DNA of 44,977 bases, taken from an uncultured Clostridia bacterium (GTDB taxonomy: Bacteria; Bacillota; Clostridia; Oscillospirales; CAG-272). Under the pieces are notes generated by a model, which saw nothing but the letters and a program-made list of their open reading frames with translations, was not told the origin of the DNA and ran no database searches. A program made the translations under genes and the position numbers. The stretch lies in the NCBI GenBank assembly GCA_944383705.1, contig CALWQR010000007.1, positions 1 to 44,977 on the forward strand. The letters are read 5' to 3'. Each line of letters begins with the position of its first letter. The stretch's first letter is position 1. Shown piece by piece: positions 35,496 through 43,178 of this stretch.

Positions 35496-36088
35496 TTCAG
35501 CAGCTCCGCAATCCGCCGGCAGTTCGCGCGGATGTCTCCTTTCATCATAAAGCTTCCCCCCACGGCCGCAACACTGTCACAGGCCAGATAGTCGCGCAGG
35601 TTCTCCTCGTTCACGCCGCCGGTCGGCAGAAAACGGACCTGCGGAAAGGGCGCCGACAGCGCGCGGATGGCCTCCAGCCCGCCGTAGACATTGGCCGGAA
35701 AAAATTTGACCGTGGAAATGCCCAGCGCCAGGGCCTGCATGATTTCGGTCGGGGTGGCGCAGCCGGGCAGGTAGGGCACCCCGGCCTCCCGGCAGACGCC
35801 GGCCACCTCGGCCGAAAGTCCGGGAGAAACCACAAATCCGGCCCCTGCCTCCAGTGCCTCGCGGGCCTGGGCGGCGTTGATGACGGTCCCCGCCCCGATG
35901 TGCATCTGCGGCAGCTCCCGCACCCCTGTCCGGATGGCCTCGGCGGCACAGGGAGTGCGGAAGGTGATTTCCGCGGCCGGGATGCCTCCCTCCTCCAGCG
36001 CCCGCAGGGTGGGCAGCGTGTCCTCCGGCCGGCGGATGACCACCACCGGCAGCACCCGCACGGATTCCAACAACGACAATGTGTTCAT
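35492..36088 (-). CDS. KDPG/KHG aldolase
   Basis: The 198-residue class I aldolase splits 2-keto-3-deoxy-6-phosphogluconate to pyruvate and glyceraldehyde-3-phosphate, the second step after KdgK. The Schiff-base lysine is Lys128 in VKFFPAN, and the proton-transfer glutamate is Glu40 in AEITFRTP. GGVNEEN matches the phosphate-binding region. AAAGGAA precedes the ATG. The gene starts the kdgA-kdgK operon; upstream enzymes for hexuronate catabolism are not in the window. Confidence 0.95.
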   Translation of the reverse strand: MNTLSLLESVRVLPVVVIRRPEDTLPTLRALEEGGIPAAEITFRTPCAAEAIRTGVRELPQMHIGAGTVINAAQAREALEAGAGFVVSPGLSAEVAGVCREAGVPYLPGCATPTEIMQALALGISTVKFFPANVYGGLEAIRALSAPFPQVRFLPTGGVNEENLRDYLACDSVAAVGGSFMMKGDIRANCRRIAELLK

Positions 36089-36146
36089 TTCTGCTTCCTT
36101 TCCGTGCCCCGTCTGGCAGGGCCTGATGTTTGCGTCGGTTTCTTAC

Positions 36147-36174
36147 ATTATACCGCAAAATCTGATTTTGTCAA
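36147..36174 (-). promoter_or_regulatory. Promoter of the kdgA-kdgK operon
   Basis: On the minus strand TTGACA (36169-36174), 16 nt, TATAAT (36147-36152): near-consensus. It is back to back with the promoter at 36278-36306. Confidence 0.8.
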
Positions 36175-36277
36175 CCCCTTCCGCAAAAGATATCAATCCG
36201 GGAAAGAATCAAGCCCCGCAGGGAGGCCCTCTCCACAGCTCGACCGCCCGCCAAGCGGGGATTCGCCGAAAATGCAC

Positions 36278-36306
36278 TTGACAAATCCGGCATTTTAAGG
36301 TATAAT
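36278..36306 (+). promoter_or_regulatory. Promoter of the GH29-like gene
   Basis: TTGACA (36278-36283), 17 nt, TATAAT (36301-36306): perfect consensus. It excludes an earlier ATG at 36305 as start codon. Confidence 0.85.
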
Positions 36307-36340
36307 GGGGAAAGGAACCGATGAAGGAGGTCCCCTTGGA

Positions 36341-37225
36341 ATGCTTGCAGCCGAACTTGTGAAAATCACACCAAGCGAAAGACAGCTTGCCTATCAGAGC
36401 CTTGGATTTTACGCGTTCATCCATTTTTCCGTCAACACCTTTACAGACAAAGAATGGGGCGACGGAACCGAGCCGGAGAGCATTTTCAACCCCTCCGAGC
36501 TGGATGCGGAGCAATGGGTGAGCGCCGTGAGGGACGCCGGAATGAAAGGGCTGATTCTGACCTGCAAGCATCACGACGGCTTTTGCCTGTGGCAGACCGA
36601 CACCACCGAGCACTGCGTCAGAAACAGTCCCTACCGGATCGGAAGGGGCGACGTGGTAAAGGAAGTCAGCGACGCATGTAAAAAATACGGAATCCGAATT
36701 TACTACGGCTCGGTGGGCGGCAATGCCATGCTGCTGCTCAATATCCCGCCCGACCGGCGCGGACTGTTCCACGAAAACGATGTGCGCCGCCTCCAGGAAA
36801 TCGGCGCGTACCTGAAAAAGACCTTTGCCGTGAATCTGGCAGAGACCGCCGCATTCCAATCGGATTCCGACGATGGCGTTCATCTGATAGAAAACGTCCG
36901 CCATGACGGCAGTCTGACCCTTGATTCGGAGGACTATTTCAAAACGGCCGACGGGACCGAGACGGCGACGATTGACATTCGGTTCGGAAAACCGGTTGCC
37001 GTCAGCCATGTCGTGCTGAAGGAAAACATCGCAAAATCCCAACGGGTAGAAGAATTTTACATAGACGCCTTTGCGGCCGGAAAGGCTTCGGAAATTTATG
37101 CCGGAACGGTCATCGGATATCAAAAAATCGCGCATTTCACGCCTGTAGTGACAGACAGAGTCCGCATAAGAATCACCAAATCCCGCATATCCCCCACGCT
37201 TGCCTTCATCGGTGTATACCGGTGA
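36341..37225 (+). pseudogene. GH29 alpha-L-fucosidase with large internal in-frame deletion
   Basis: The frame encodes 294 residues resembling the two ends of a GH29 fucosidase. The N-terminal barrel start is clear (GFYAFIHFSVNTF, KHHDGFCLWQT, then a KKYGI strand). The sequence then jumps at about 36700 directly to SVGGNAMLLLNIPPDRRG, which in full-length relatives comes roughly 200 residues later. The missing part would hold the nucleophile aspartate and the acid/base residue. The C-terminal discoidin-like beta domain is whole. The frame is intact with a consensus promoter and AAGGAGG 10 nt before the ATG, so a protein may be made, but it should lack fucosidase activity. Confidence 0.75.
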
Positions 37226-37283
37226 TTGCCGGGGCGGCGCGCCGCACGGCGGCCGGGCCCGATACAGAAAAGAGGAATTCATC

Positions 37284-37733
37284 ATGAGCTATGCATTTTA
37301 CGGCTGGGAAACCGCAACCATACCCCCGGCGCAGCCGGACAACTTCCCATCAATCCGCTCCCCACAGGAGCTCTATGACGCGCTGCGCACGGTCTGGTGC
37401 GCCGAAACCTGCGCCCCGCGGATGCGGAAGGACTGGTCGCCAGAGAACCCAACCCTGGGGCAGTGCTCGATTACCGCCTTCCTGGTGCAGGACATCTTTG
37501 GCGGGCGGGTGTACGGCATCCCGCTGGGGGACGGAAATTATCACCTGTACAATGTGGCAGCGGGCCGTTGCTTTGATCTGACCAGCGAGCAGTTCGGGGA
37601 AAAGGCCCGGAATCTGGTATACGAAAACAACCCCGAGCAGTTCCGGGAAATCCATTTCGCCAAAGCCGAAAAGCGGGCGCGCTATGAACTGCTGCGCGAA
37701 CGCCTCAGGCGCAGTCTGGCCGGCCGTGCATAA
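37284..37733 (+). CDS. YunG-like protein
   Basis: The 149-residue protein resembles the YunG family: a W-C-A-E-T-C start, then NPTLGQCSITAFLVQD, GGRVYGIPL, a tyrosine/histidine pair in GNYHLYN and a DLTSEQF end motif. The conserved Cys in GQCS and His in YHLYN suggest a papain-like or transglutaminase-like fold, but no activity is known. The ATG at 37284 has AAGAGGAA upstream. It lies between two glycosidase genes on the same strand and may be co-transcribed. Confidence 0.65.
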   Translation: MSYAFYGWETATIPPAQPDNFPSIRSPQELYDALRTVWCAETCAPRMRKDWSPENPTLGQCSITAFLVQDIFGGRVYGIPLGDGNYHLYNVAAGRCFDLTSEQFGEKARNLVYENNPEQFREIHFAKAEKRARYELLRERLRRSLAGRA

Positions 37734-37830
37734 ACAGCATGGGAAAAAACGGGTATGCCCGCGCCGGGCTGCCCTTCCCCAGCACAGATGAGACCGGCCT
37801 TCCATCATCCGTTCATCACAGGAGAAAACC

Positions 37831-39150
37831 ATGAACCCAAAAACTGAATTTTACGGAAACCTGATTGTCAATTACGCCAAGGAAAACTACCGCGAGTGCT
37901 TTCGCGAGCCCGACGGTCTCCTGAAGCACCCCTTCATTGTCCCCGGCAGCTGCTATGCCAACGAGCTGTGGGACTGGGACAGCTGGCTGACCGACCTGGC
38001 CCTGCGGGAAATTGCCGCGCCCGAAGAAATTGAAGTCTACGAAAAGGGCTGCGTGCTGAATTTTTTGGAGCACGTGGACGCAGAGGGGCGGATGCCGATT
38101 TTCATTTCTCCCCGCAAAACCGCCCTGACCGCATTCGGCGAGGGGGAAAAGAACATCCACAAGCCCTGCCTTGCCCAGCACGCCCTGCTGATTGCCGGGC
38201 GGGACGGAAACGCAGAATGGCTGCGCGACAAATTCGACCGCATCGGGCTTTACCTTGGCTGGTACGACCGCTTTTGCCTGCATGAATCGGGGCTGTATGT
38301 GTGGCTGGACGATTTCGCCATCGGCGTGGACAACGACCCCTGCACCTTTTACCGGCCGCCGAAGAGCTCCGGCTCGATTTACCTCAACTGCCTGATGTAC
38401 ATGGAGCTGCTGGCTGCCGCACAGCTGGCCGGAATGCTGGGCAAAGACGATGCGGACAACCGGTACCGGGCCAAGGCCGAACGCCTGCGGGCAGCCATTC
38501 AGGAACAGTGCTGGGATGAGCGCGACGGCTTTTTCTATAATGTGGACACCAACCTGCTGCCGGTGGACAAAACGCAAAATCTGCATTCGGGCTGCCCACG
38601 GCACTGGAGTACCCTGTTGCAGCGCATAGAGGTGTGGGCCTGCTTCCTGCCGATGTGGGCCGGTATTGCCACCCCCGAGCAGGCCGGGCGCATGGTGGAA
38701 CACTACCGGGACGACAGAACCTACCACGCGCCGTTCGGTGTGCGTACGCTCTCCAAAATGGAGAAAATGTATGCCATCATCAAATCCGGCAACCCCTCCT
38801 GCTGGCTGGGGCCGGTCTGGGGCGTTTCCAATTACCTGGTGTTTGACGGACTGCGCCGCTATGGCTTTACCGCGGACGCCCGGGAGCTTGCCGAAAAAAC
38901 CATTGCCCTGTTTGGTCGGGATATCGAGGCCATCGGTCAGCTGCACGAATACTATGACCCCGAAACCGGCGCCGGCGTCAATCACCCCGGCTTCCAGAAC
39001 TGGAACTTCCTTGCCGTGAATATGTTCCACTGGCTGCAACGATTCCCACCGTTGGAGAAGACCTTGGAGGGACCCGCCTCCCCCGGAGAGGCCGGTCCCT
39101 CGGGGGCCTCCCCCGGCGAGACCTTCCCCGACCACCGCCCGCCTCTTTGA
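37831..39150 (+). CDS. GH63-like glycosidase with repeat-derived C-terminus
   Basis: The 439-residue protein has an (alpha/alpha)6-barrel of the GH63/GH37 type. The signature ELWDWDSW is at residues 46-53; the CFLPMWAGIA and GPVWGVSNYLVFDGL barrel helices follow, and GFQNWNFLAVNM closes the domain. Relatives act on alpha-linked glucosyl or mannosyl-glycerate sugars, but the substrate here is not known. There is no signal peptide. The conserved part stops near residue 406. The last 32 residues, from Leu408, are read from repeat copy 3 and are Pro/Gly/Glu-rich without similarity to the family. AGGAG precedes the ATG. Confidence 0.85.
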   Translation: MNPKTEFYGNLIVNYAKENYRECFREPDGLLKHPFIVPGSCYANELWDWDSWLTDLALREIAAPEEIEVYEKGCVLNFLEHVDAEGRMPIFISPRKTALTAFGEGEKNIHKPCLAQHALLIAGRDGNAEWLRDKFDRIGLYLGWYDRFCLHESGLYVWLDDFAIGVDNDPCTFYRPPKSSGSIYLNCLMYMELLAAAQLAGMLGKDDADNRYRAKAERLRAAIQEQCWDERDGFFYNVDTNLLPVDKTQNLHSGCPRHWSTLLQRIEVWACFLPMWAGIATPEQAGRMVEHYRDDRTYHAPFGVRTLSKMEKMYAIIKSGNPSCWLGPVWGVSNYLVFDGLRRYGFTADARELAEKTIALFGRDIEAIGQLHEYYDPETGAGVNHPGFQNWNFLAVNMFHWLQRFPPLEKTLEGPASPGEAGPSGASPGETFPDHRPPL

Positions 39151-39530
39151 TAAAAATACGAAAAACAGCACTCCGCCGGCGGGCGGCAGCCAGGGAAGCC
39201 ATTTTTGGGGGATGCAAGCTAAAAATAAGAGCATATCGCCATCCAATGCGATTTGCCCTGCATATCAGAAAACCGGACAGCCACCATGGGTTGCCCGGTT
39301 TTGATGGTATAGATGTATTTATATGTAACATATCTGCTGTTGTCCTTGCTTTTACGGGTCACCGACCACTGCCCACTGTTCACTGCTCATTGCCAATTGT
39401 CCATTCGTCCCCAAAAGAAATTCCCCGGCGCAGGCCCCGAGCATACCGTATTTGCAATACAGGATACATTGATGGGGGCCTGCGCCGGGGAGGTCTGGGC
39501 GGAGGAGGCCCCCGAGGGACCGGCCTCTCC
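39054..39530 (+). repeat. Composite palindromic repeat, copy 3, with terminal inverted repeats
   Basis: The element is bounded by inverted ends. The left end (about 39093-39131, preceded from 39054 by the GGAGAAGACC module) is the reverse complement of the right end (about 39483-39530), differing at a few bases over some 45 bp. Between them, in the same order as copy 1, lie the GC-rich lead (39175), the hairpin at 39269-39302, a degenerate 7-nt tract (about 39366-39405) and the nested inverted repeat (39421-39438 with 39474-39490). The left part overlaps the end of the glycosidase frame. No protein of its own is seen, and no transposase is nearby. A target-site duplication was not clear. Confidence 0.85.
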
Positions 39531-39602
39531 GAAAGGCTTCACCGGGTGGGGCGGATCGGGTGCCGCTTGCGGCTCTCCGCTAGCAGATTTTTCGTCAGGC
39601 GA

Positions 39603-39664
39603 GCAAACCGTTGAAGGCAATAGTTAATCCTTATTGCAACAAGCTACGCTTGTAAACGGTTTGC
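39603..39664. repeat. Three-way-junction palindrome
   Basis: Ten-base closing arms (GCAAACCGTT at 39603-39612, AACGGTTTGC at 39655-39664) enclose two small stems: GCAATA/TATTGC (39617-39622 with 39632-39637) and ACAAG/CTTGT (39639-39643 with 39649-39653). The fold is symmetric, so it could form as RNA from either strand or as a DNA cruciform. It lies outside the right end of repeat copy 3 and has no counterpart in copies 1 and 2. The family is unknown to me. Confidence 0.6.
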
Positions 39665-39709
39665 GATGCATGGCGGAAAAGATGCAAGAAGTTGCCCGGT
39701 CTGTACCGC

Positions 39710-39790
39710 CCGGGGGAGCCTTCCAAAGCGGATCTCTCCAAGGTCTTCTCCAATGGCGGGACTCTTAACAGACGGGGCCCTCCAAGGTCT
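39710..39790 (-). repeat. Fragment of the composite repeat end module
   Basis: The reverse complement of 39725-39752 (ATTGGAGAAGACCTTGGAGA core) matches the end module at 39052-39067 and 25874-25889. A second partial match (CTCCAAGGTCTTT) lies at 39781-39793. It seems to be a degenerate or deleted fourth copy. The rest of 39665-39848 holds no gene. Confidence 0.6.
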
Positions 39791-39845
39791 TTCACAAAAA
39801 TTTTTTCAGAATTTCGGAAAAAGGGCACACAAACGGGCAAATATA

Positions 39846-39854
39846 TGGTATAAT
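39846..39854 (+). promoter_or_regulatory. Extended -10 promoter of the glucosaminidase gene
   Basis: TGGTATAAT (39846-39854) is an extended -10 box. The region 17 nt upstream has no good -35. The ATG follows 42 nt later. Confidence 0.5.
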
Positions 39855-39896
39855 ATAGCCGTGATTCTGATCAGATGGAAACGGGGGAAAGTTCTG

Positions 39897-42113
39897 ATGA
39901 GCAAAAAAGCCGGAATTGCGGTTCTGATACTGACCTGTGCCCTGCTGGCAGCCGGGCTTTCGGTCTCTTTTGCGGTGCGCATTTGCGGCAAGGAGCAGCC
40001 GTTTACCGGGAAAGCCGCCGAATACTGCGATTCCCTGATGCAGGCCGGCTTTCCCGAGGATTATGCGGTTTCCCTGACCCGGCTGCACCTGCTGCATCCG
40101 GAATGGGAATTTGTTCCCCTGGTCATTCTGGAAACCGACAGCGACTACACCTGGAGCTATGTCATTGACCGGGAGACCGAACACCCCGAGACCAATCTCA
40201 TCCCGGCCGGCAGCAGCTATGCTGCCTACCGGCACCCCACCAACAACACGCTGTATGACGCCGGCTATCATCAGCCCTCCCGCGAGGCGGTGGAATATTT
40301 TATGGACCCCCGCAATTTTCTCAACGAGGCAGACATCTTTCAGTTTTACGATCTTTCCCGGCCCGGCGAATGCTCCGAGCAGGCGCTGTACGCGGTACTG
40401 GAGGGGACCTTTATGGCCAATACCGTCCTGGAAAACGGCAAGACCTATGCCCGGAATCTGATGGACATCGGCGAAGAATTGGGAGTGGACCCGGTGTACC
40501 TTGCCGTCAAGCTGCGGCAGGAGCAGGGGACCGCCGGTACCTCCCCCATCATCTCGGGGCAGTGCGGCAGCACGCTGCTGCGCTTTTATGAGGAGCAGAC
40601 GCAAACCACCGCCTCCGGGCAGACCGTCAGCCCGCCGGCGCCGGGCAGCGAGGATGCCGGCGCGCTGCTGGAGCTGAACGGCCTGTACAATCCCTTCAAT
40701 GTCGGCGCCAGCGGCAACGGGGTATACAGCATTTACAAAAACGCCATGCTGCGGGCCCGGGAGGGCTCGGAAAGCTTTGCCGCCGAGTGGGGCGGCTCGG
40801 CCGCCTGGGACACCGTGTGGAAGGGGCTGTACGGCGGCGCGGAGTTCATCCGGGATCGGTACATCAACCAATATCAGTCCACCATATATCTGCAAAAATT
40901 CAATGTGGACGGCCGGGTGCCGGACCGCAACTTCTGGAGCCAATATATGCAGAATGTGGCCGGCGCGCTGACCGAGGGCCGCACGCTCTACCAGTTTTTC
41001 GCCACCAACGACATGCTGGACGCCCCCTGCCGCTTTCTGATTCCGGTCTACGCCGGAATGGAAGAGGAATCCCCGGATCCTGCCAACGGCCAATGCACCT
41101 ATCTGGCTCAGGCAACCCGACGCTATGAGACCTCGGCAGCGCTCAGCCAACCGCTGACACTGCGGGCCACGAACGACGGTGTGTACGGCGAGGTGACCCT
41201 GACCGGCGCCGAAAGCCTGACCCTTGCCGGGAAATTTACGCACAGCTATGGCGTCCGGGGGCTGGAATACTCCTGGGACGGCGAGGAATGGCGCTCCTGT
41301 GCGCAGGACGGAGACCTGCTGCTGAGCTTTTCGGGGAACCTACCGGGATATGGCGAGCATATCCTGTTGATACGCGGAGAGGCCGCTTATGACGGCACCG
41401 ACAGCAGCCGCAAAAGCTGCCGCTACTTCCTGTGCGCCGCGCTGAACGTCACAGTGGTGCCGCCCCCTTCGGTGGAGCTGACGCTGCAGTCCGGCAACGC
41501 CGTCTCCCGCCGGATGTACTACGAGGGCAGCGAGGCCGTGCTGCCGGTATGCGAGGACCCGCAGTTTGCCGGTTGGGTCGGCTCGGACGGCTCCCTGCTC
41601 CCCTCGGGCGGCAGCCTGACCATGACCGCCGACGTCCGCTATACCGCTCTGTTCCTGCACCCCAGGCACCTGGAGGGGGCCGCTCTGCCGCTCACGGGCA
41701 ACGCGGCGCACCTGCGGTTTTACGCGGTGCTGCCCGAGGCCGAATACCGCACGCTCGCTTCCCTGCCCTCCTCCGTCTACCGGTTTTGCGCCGGGCTGCG
41801 CTGCGGAGATGAGACGCCCGCCGTAACCGAAGCCGCTGTGGGGCTCCCCCTGACCGATTCCGCCGGGGGCAGCTGGCGGCAGCTGACCGCCAACACCCCG
41901 GAGCTCGGCGGCCGCCTGAGCGCGGAATGCTCCGCCGCCTTTGCGGTGGAGCTGTACTATGCCGACGGCAGCTCCAAGCGCATTCCGGCCGAGGGCGGTC
42001 CGGTGGTCCGCAGCGCCACCGAGGTGGCCGCAGCAGCGCTGGCCGACCGGACGGCGGCCTATTCCCCGGCAGCGCTGGAGGCGCTGCGCCGGATTGCCGA
42101 TCAAACCATCTGA
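39897..42113 (+). CDS. Surface N-acetylglucosaminidase-like protein (autolysin type)
   Basis: The 738-residue protein starts with a signal peptide or anchor (about 5-28). Its domain of about 380 residues is like the beta-N-acetylglucosaminidase (GH73-related) autolysins of Clostridia. Hallmarks are HPEWEFVPL, REAVEYFMDPRNFLNE, IFQFYDLS, KLRQEQGT followed by ISGQCGS, YNPFNVGASG, and GGAEFIRDRYINQYQSTIYLQ split over neighbouring strands. The predicted catalytic Glu is in RQEQG. The C-terminal 330 residues hold beta-sandwich and InlB-like repeats (WDGEEWRSC, YYEGSEAVLPV ... FAGW) that may bind the wall. It probably remodels peptidoglycan. Start chosen at 39897, 7 nt after GGGGGAAA. Confidence 0.82.
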   Translation: MSKKAGIAVLILTCALLAAGLSVSFAVRICGKEQPFTGKAAEYCDSLMQAGFPEDYAVSLTRLHLLHPEWEFVPLVILETDSDYTWSYVIDRETEHPETNLIPAGSSYAAYRHPTNNTLYDAGYHQPSREAVEYFMDPRNFLNEADIFQFYDLSRPGECSEQALYAVLEGTFMANTVLENGKTYARNLMDIGEELGVDPVYLAVKLRQEQGTAGTSPIISGQCGSTLLRFYEEQTQTTASGQTVSPPAPGSEDAGALLELNGLYNPFNVGASGNGVYSIYKNAMLRAREGSESFAAEWGGSAAWDTVWKGLYGGAEFIRDRYINQYQSTIYLQKFNVDGRVPDRNFWSQYMQNVAGALTEGRTLYQFFATNDMLDAPCRFLIPVYAGMEEESPDPANGQCTYLAQATRRYETSAALSQPLTLRATNDGVYGEVTLTGAESLTLAGKFTHSYGVRGLEYSWDGEEWRSCAQDGDLLLSFSGNLPGYGEHILLIRGEAAYDGTDSSRKSCRYFLCAALNVTVVPPPSVELTLQSGNAVSRRMYYEGSEAVLPVCEDPQFAGWVGSDGSLLPSGGSLTMTADVRYTALFLHPRHLEGAALPLTGNAAHLRFYAVLPEAEYRTLASLPSSVYRFCAGLRCGDETPAVTEAAVGLPLTDSAGGSWRQLTANTPELGGRLSAECSAAFAVELYYADGSSKRIPAEGGPVVRSATEVAAAALADRTAAYSPAALEALRRIADQTI

Positions 42114-42129
42114 CCGAAAGGATATCCGC

Positions 42130-42969
42130 ATGAAAACACTTGGCTATTACAACGGCAACATTGACGAGCTGGACCGGATGAACGTGCCCATGCTGGACCG
42201 CGCCTGCTACTTCGGCGACGGAATCTATGACGTCACCTACAGCCGCAACTACCGCATTTTTGCACTGGACGAACACATCGACCATTTCTTTCAGAGCGCC
42301 GGGCTGATCCGTATCCAGCCGGCCTTTACCCGGCAATGGCTGCGGGAGCTGCTATGCGGTCTGGTGCGGCGCATGGATACCGGGGATCTGTGGGTCTATT
42401 TTCAGCTCAGCCGGGGCACCGACCTGCGCAGCCACGCCTTTCCCGTCTCGCCCAGCGCCAACCTTTGGGTCATGCTCCGGCCGGCCGGCATCCGGGACGT
42501 CTCGCTCCCCATGCGCTGCATCGGTCTGGAGGACACCCGCTTCCGGCACTGCAATGTCAAATCGCTCAACCTGCTCCCGAACGTGCTGGCCACGCAGGCG
42601 GCCGTTGAGGCGGGCGTGGACGAATGCATCCTCTTCCGGGACGGATACGTGACCGAATGCGCGCACTCCAATCTTTCAATTCTCAAAAACGGAGTTCTAC
42701 TGACCCACCCGGCCGACGAATGGATTTATGCCGGCACCGGCCGCGCGCACCTGATGGCACAGTGCCGGCGGCAGGGGCTGGGAGTGGAGGAACGCCTCTT
42801 TACCCGCGCCGAGCTGCTGGAGGCCGACGAGGTGCTGGTGACCTCCGCCTCGGCCCTCTGCGCCCCGGTGATTGAGCTGGACGGCAGCCCGCTGGGCGGG
42901 CGGGCTCCGCACACCGTGCGGGCGCTGCAGGAGGCACTGCTGCGGGATTACCTGGAACAAACCACATAA
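42130..42969 (+). CDS. D-amino-acid aminotransferase (class IV)
   Basis: The 279-residue protein is a fold-type IV PLP enzyme of the D-alanine aminotransferase kind, producing D-glutamate or D-alanine for peptidoglycan. The PLP lysine is Lys144 in NVKSLNLLPN, and Glu176 in VTECAHSN contacts the pyridine nitrogen. The N-terminal YYNGNI and GDGIYDVTY are typical. Branched-chain or aminodeoxychorismate activity is less likely but possible. The start is 16 nt after the glucosaminidase stop, with GAAAGGA upstream, so the two genes may form a small cell-wall unit. Confidence 0.9.
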   Translation: MKTLGYYNGNIDELDRMNVPMLDRACYFGDGIYDVTYSRNYRIFALDEHIDHFFQSAGLIRIQPAFTRQWLRELLCGLVRRMDTGDLWVYFQLSRGTDLRSHAFPVSPSANLWVMLRPAGIRDVSLPMRCIGLEDTRFRHCNVKSLNLLPNVLATQAAVEAGVDECILFRDGYVTECAHSNLSILKNGVLLTHPADEWIYAGTGRAHLMAQCRRQGLGVEERLFTRAELLEADEVLVTSASALCAPVIELDGSPLGGRAPHTVRALQEALLRDYLEQTT

Positions 42970-42976
42970 CCCCTCT

Positions 42977-43014
42977 GCGCGGGGGGCGCGTCCGGCCGGG
43001 CGCGCCCCCCGCGC
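42977..43014. terminator. Very stable hairpin after the aminotransferase gene
   Basis: Perfect 14-bp arms (42977-42990, 43001-43014) made almost only of G and C, with a 10-nt loop. There is no T-run, so it may protect the 3' end or terminate without a U-tract. Confidence 0.5.
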
Positions 43015-43098
43015 GTGTCTCCGCCGCCCGCCAACACCGCCGGTTGTATCCGCAATGCCAGATTCTACCCAAAAGAGAATTTGCCAAAAAATGCTCGC

Positions 43099-43127
43099 TT
43101 GACTCTCCCGGCAGTTTCGTGTATGAT
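43099..43127 (+). promoter_or_regulatory. Promoter of the tandem XRE genes
   Basis: TTGACT (43099-43104), 17 nt, TATGAT (43122-43127). Confidence 0.65.
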
Positions 43128-43178
43128 AATAGCGGGACCGGTACCATTCCCGATACAGATTACAAGGAGGAACCCCGA

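Noticed and set aside
36305..36340. Upstream ATG of the fucosidase-like frame
   Set aside because: It overlaps the -10 box of a perfect promoter; the ATG at 36341 has a proper ribosome binding site.
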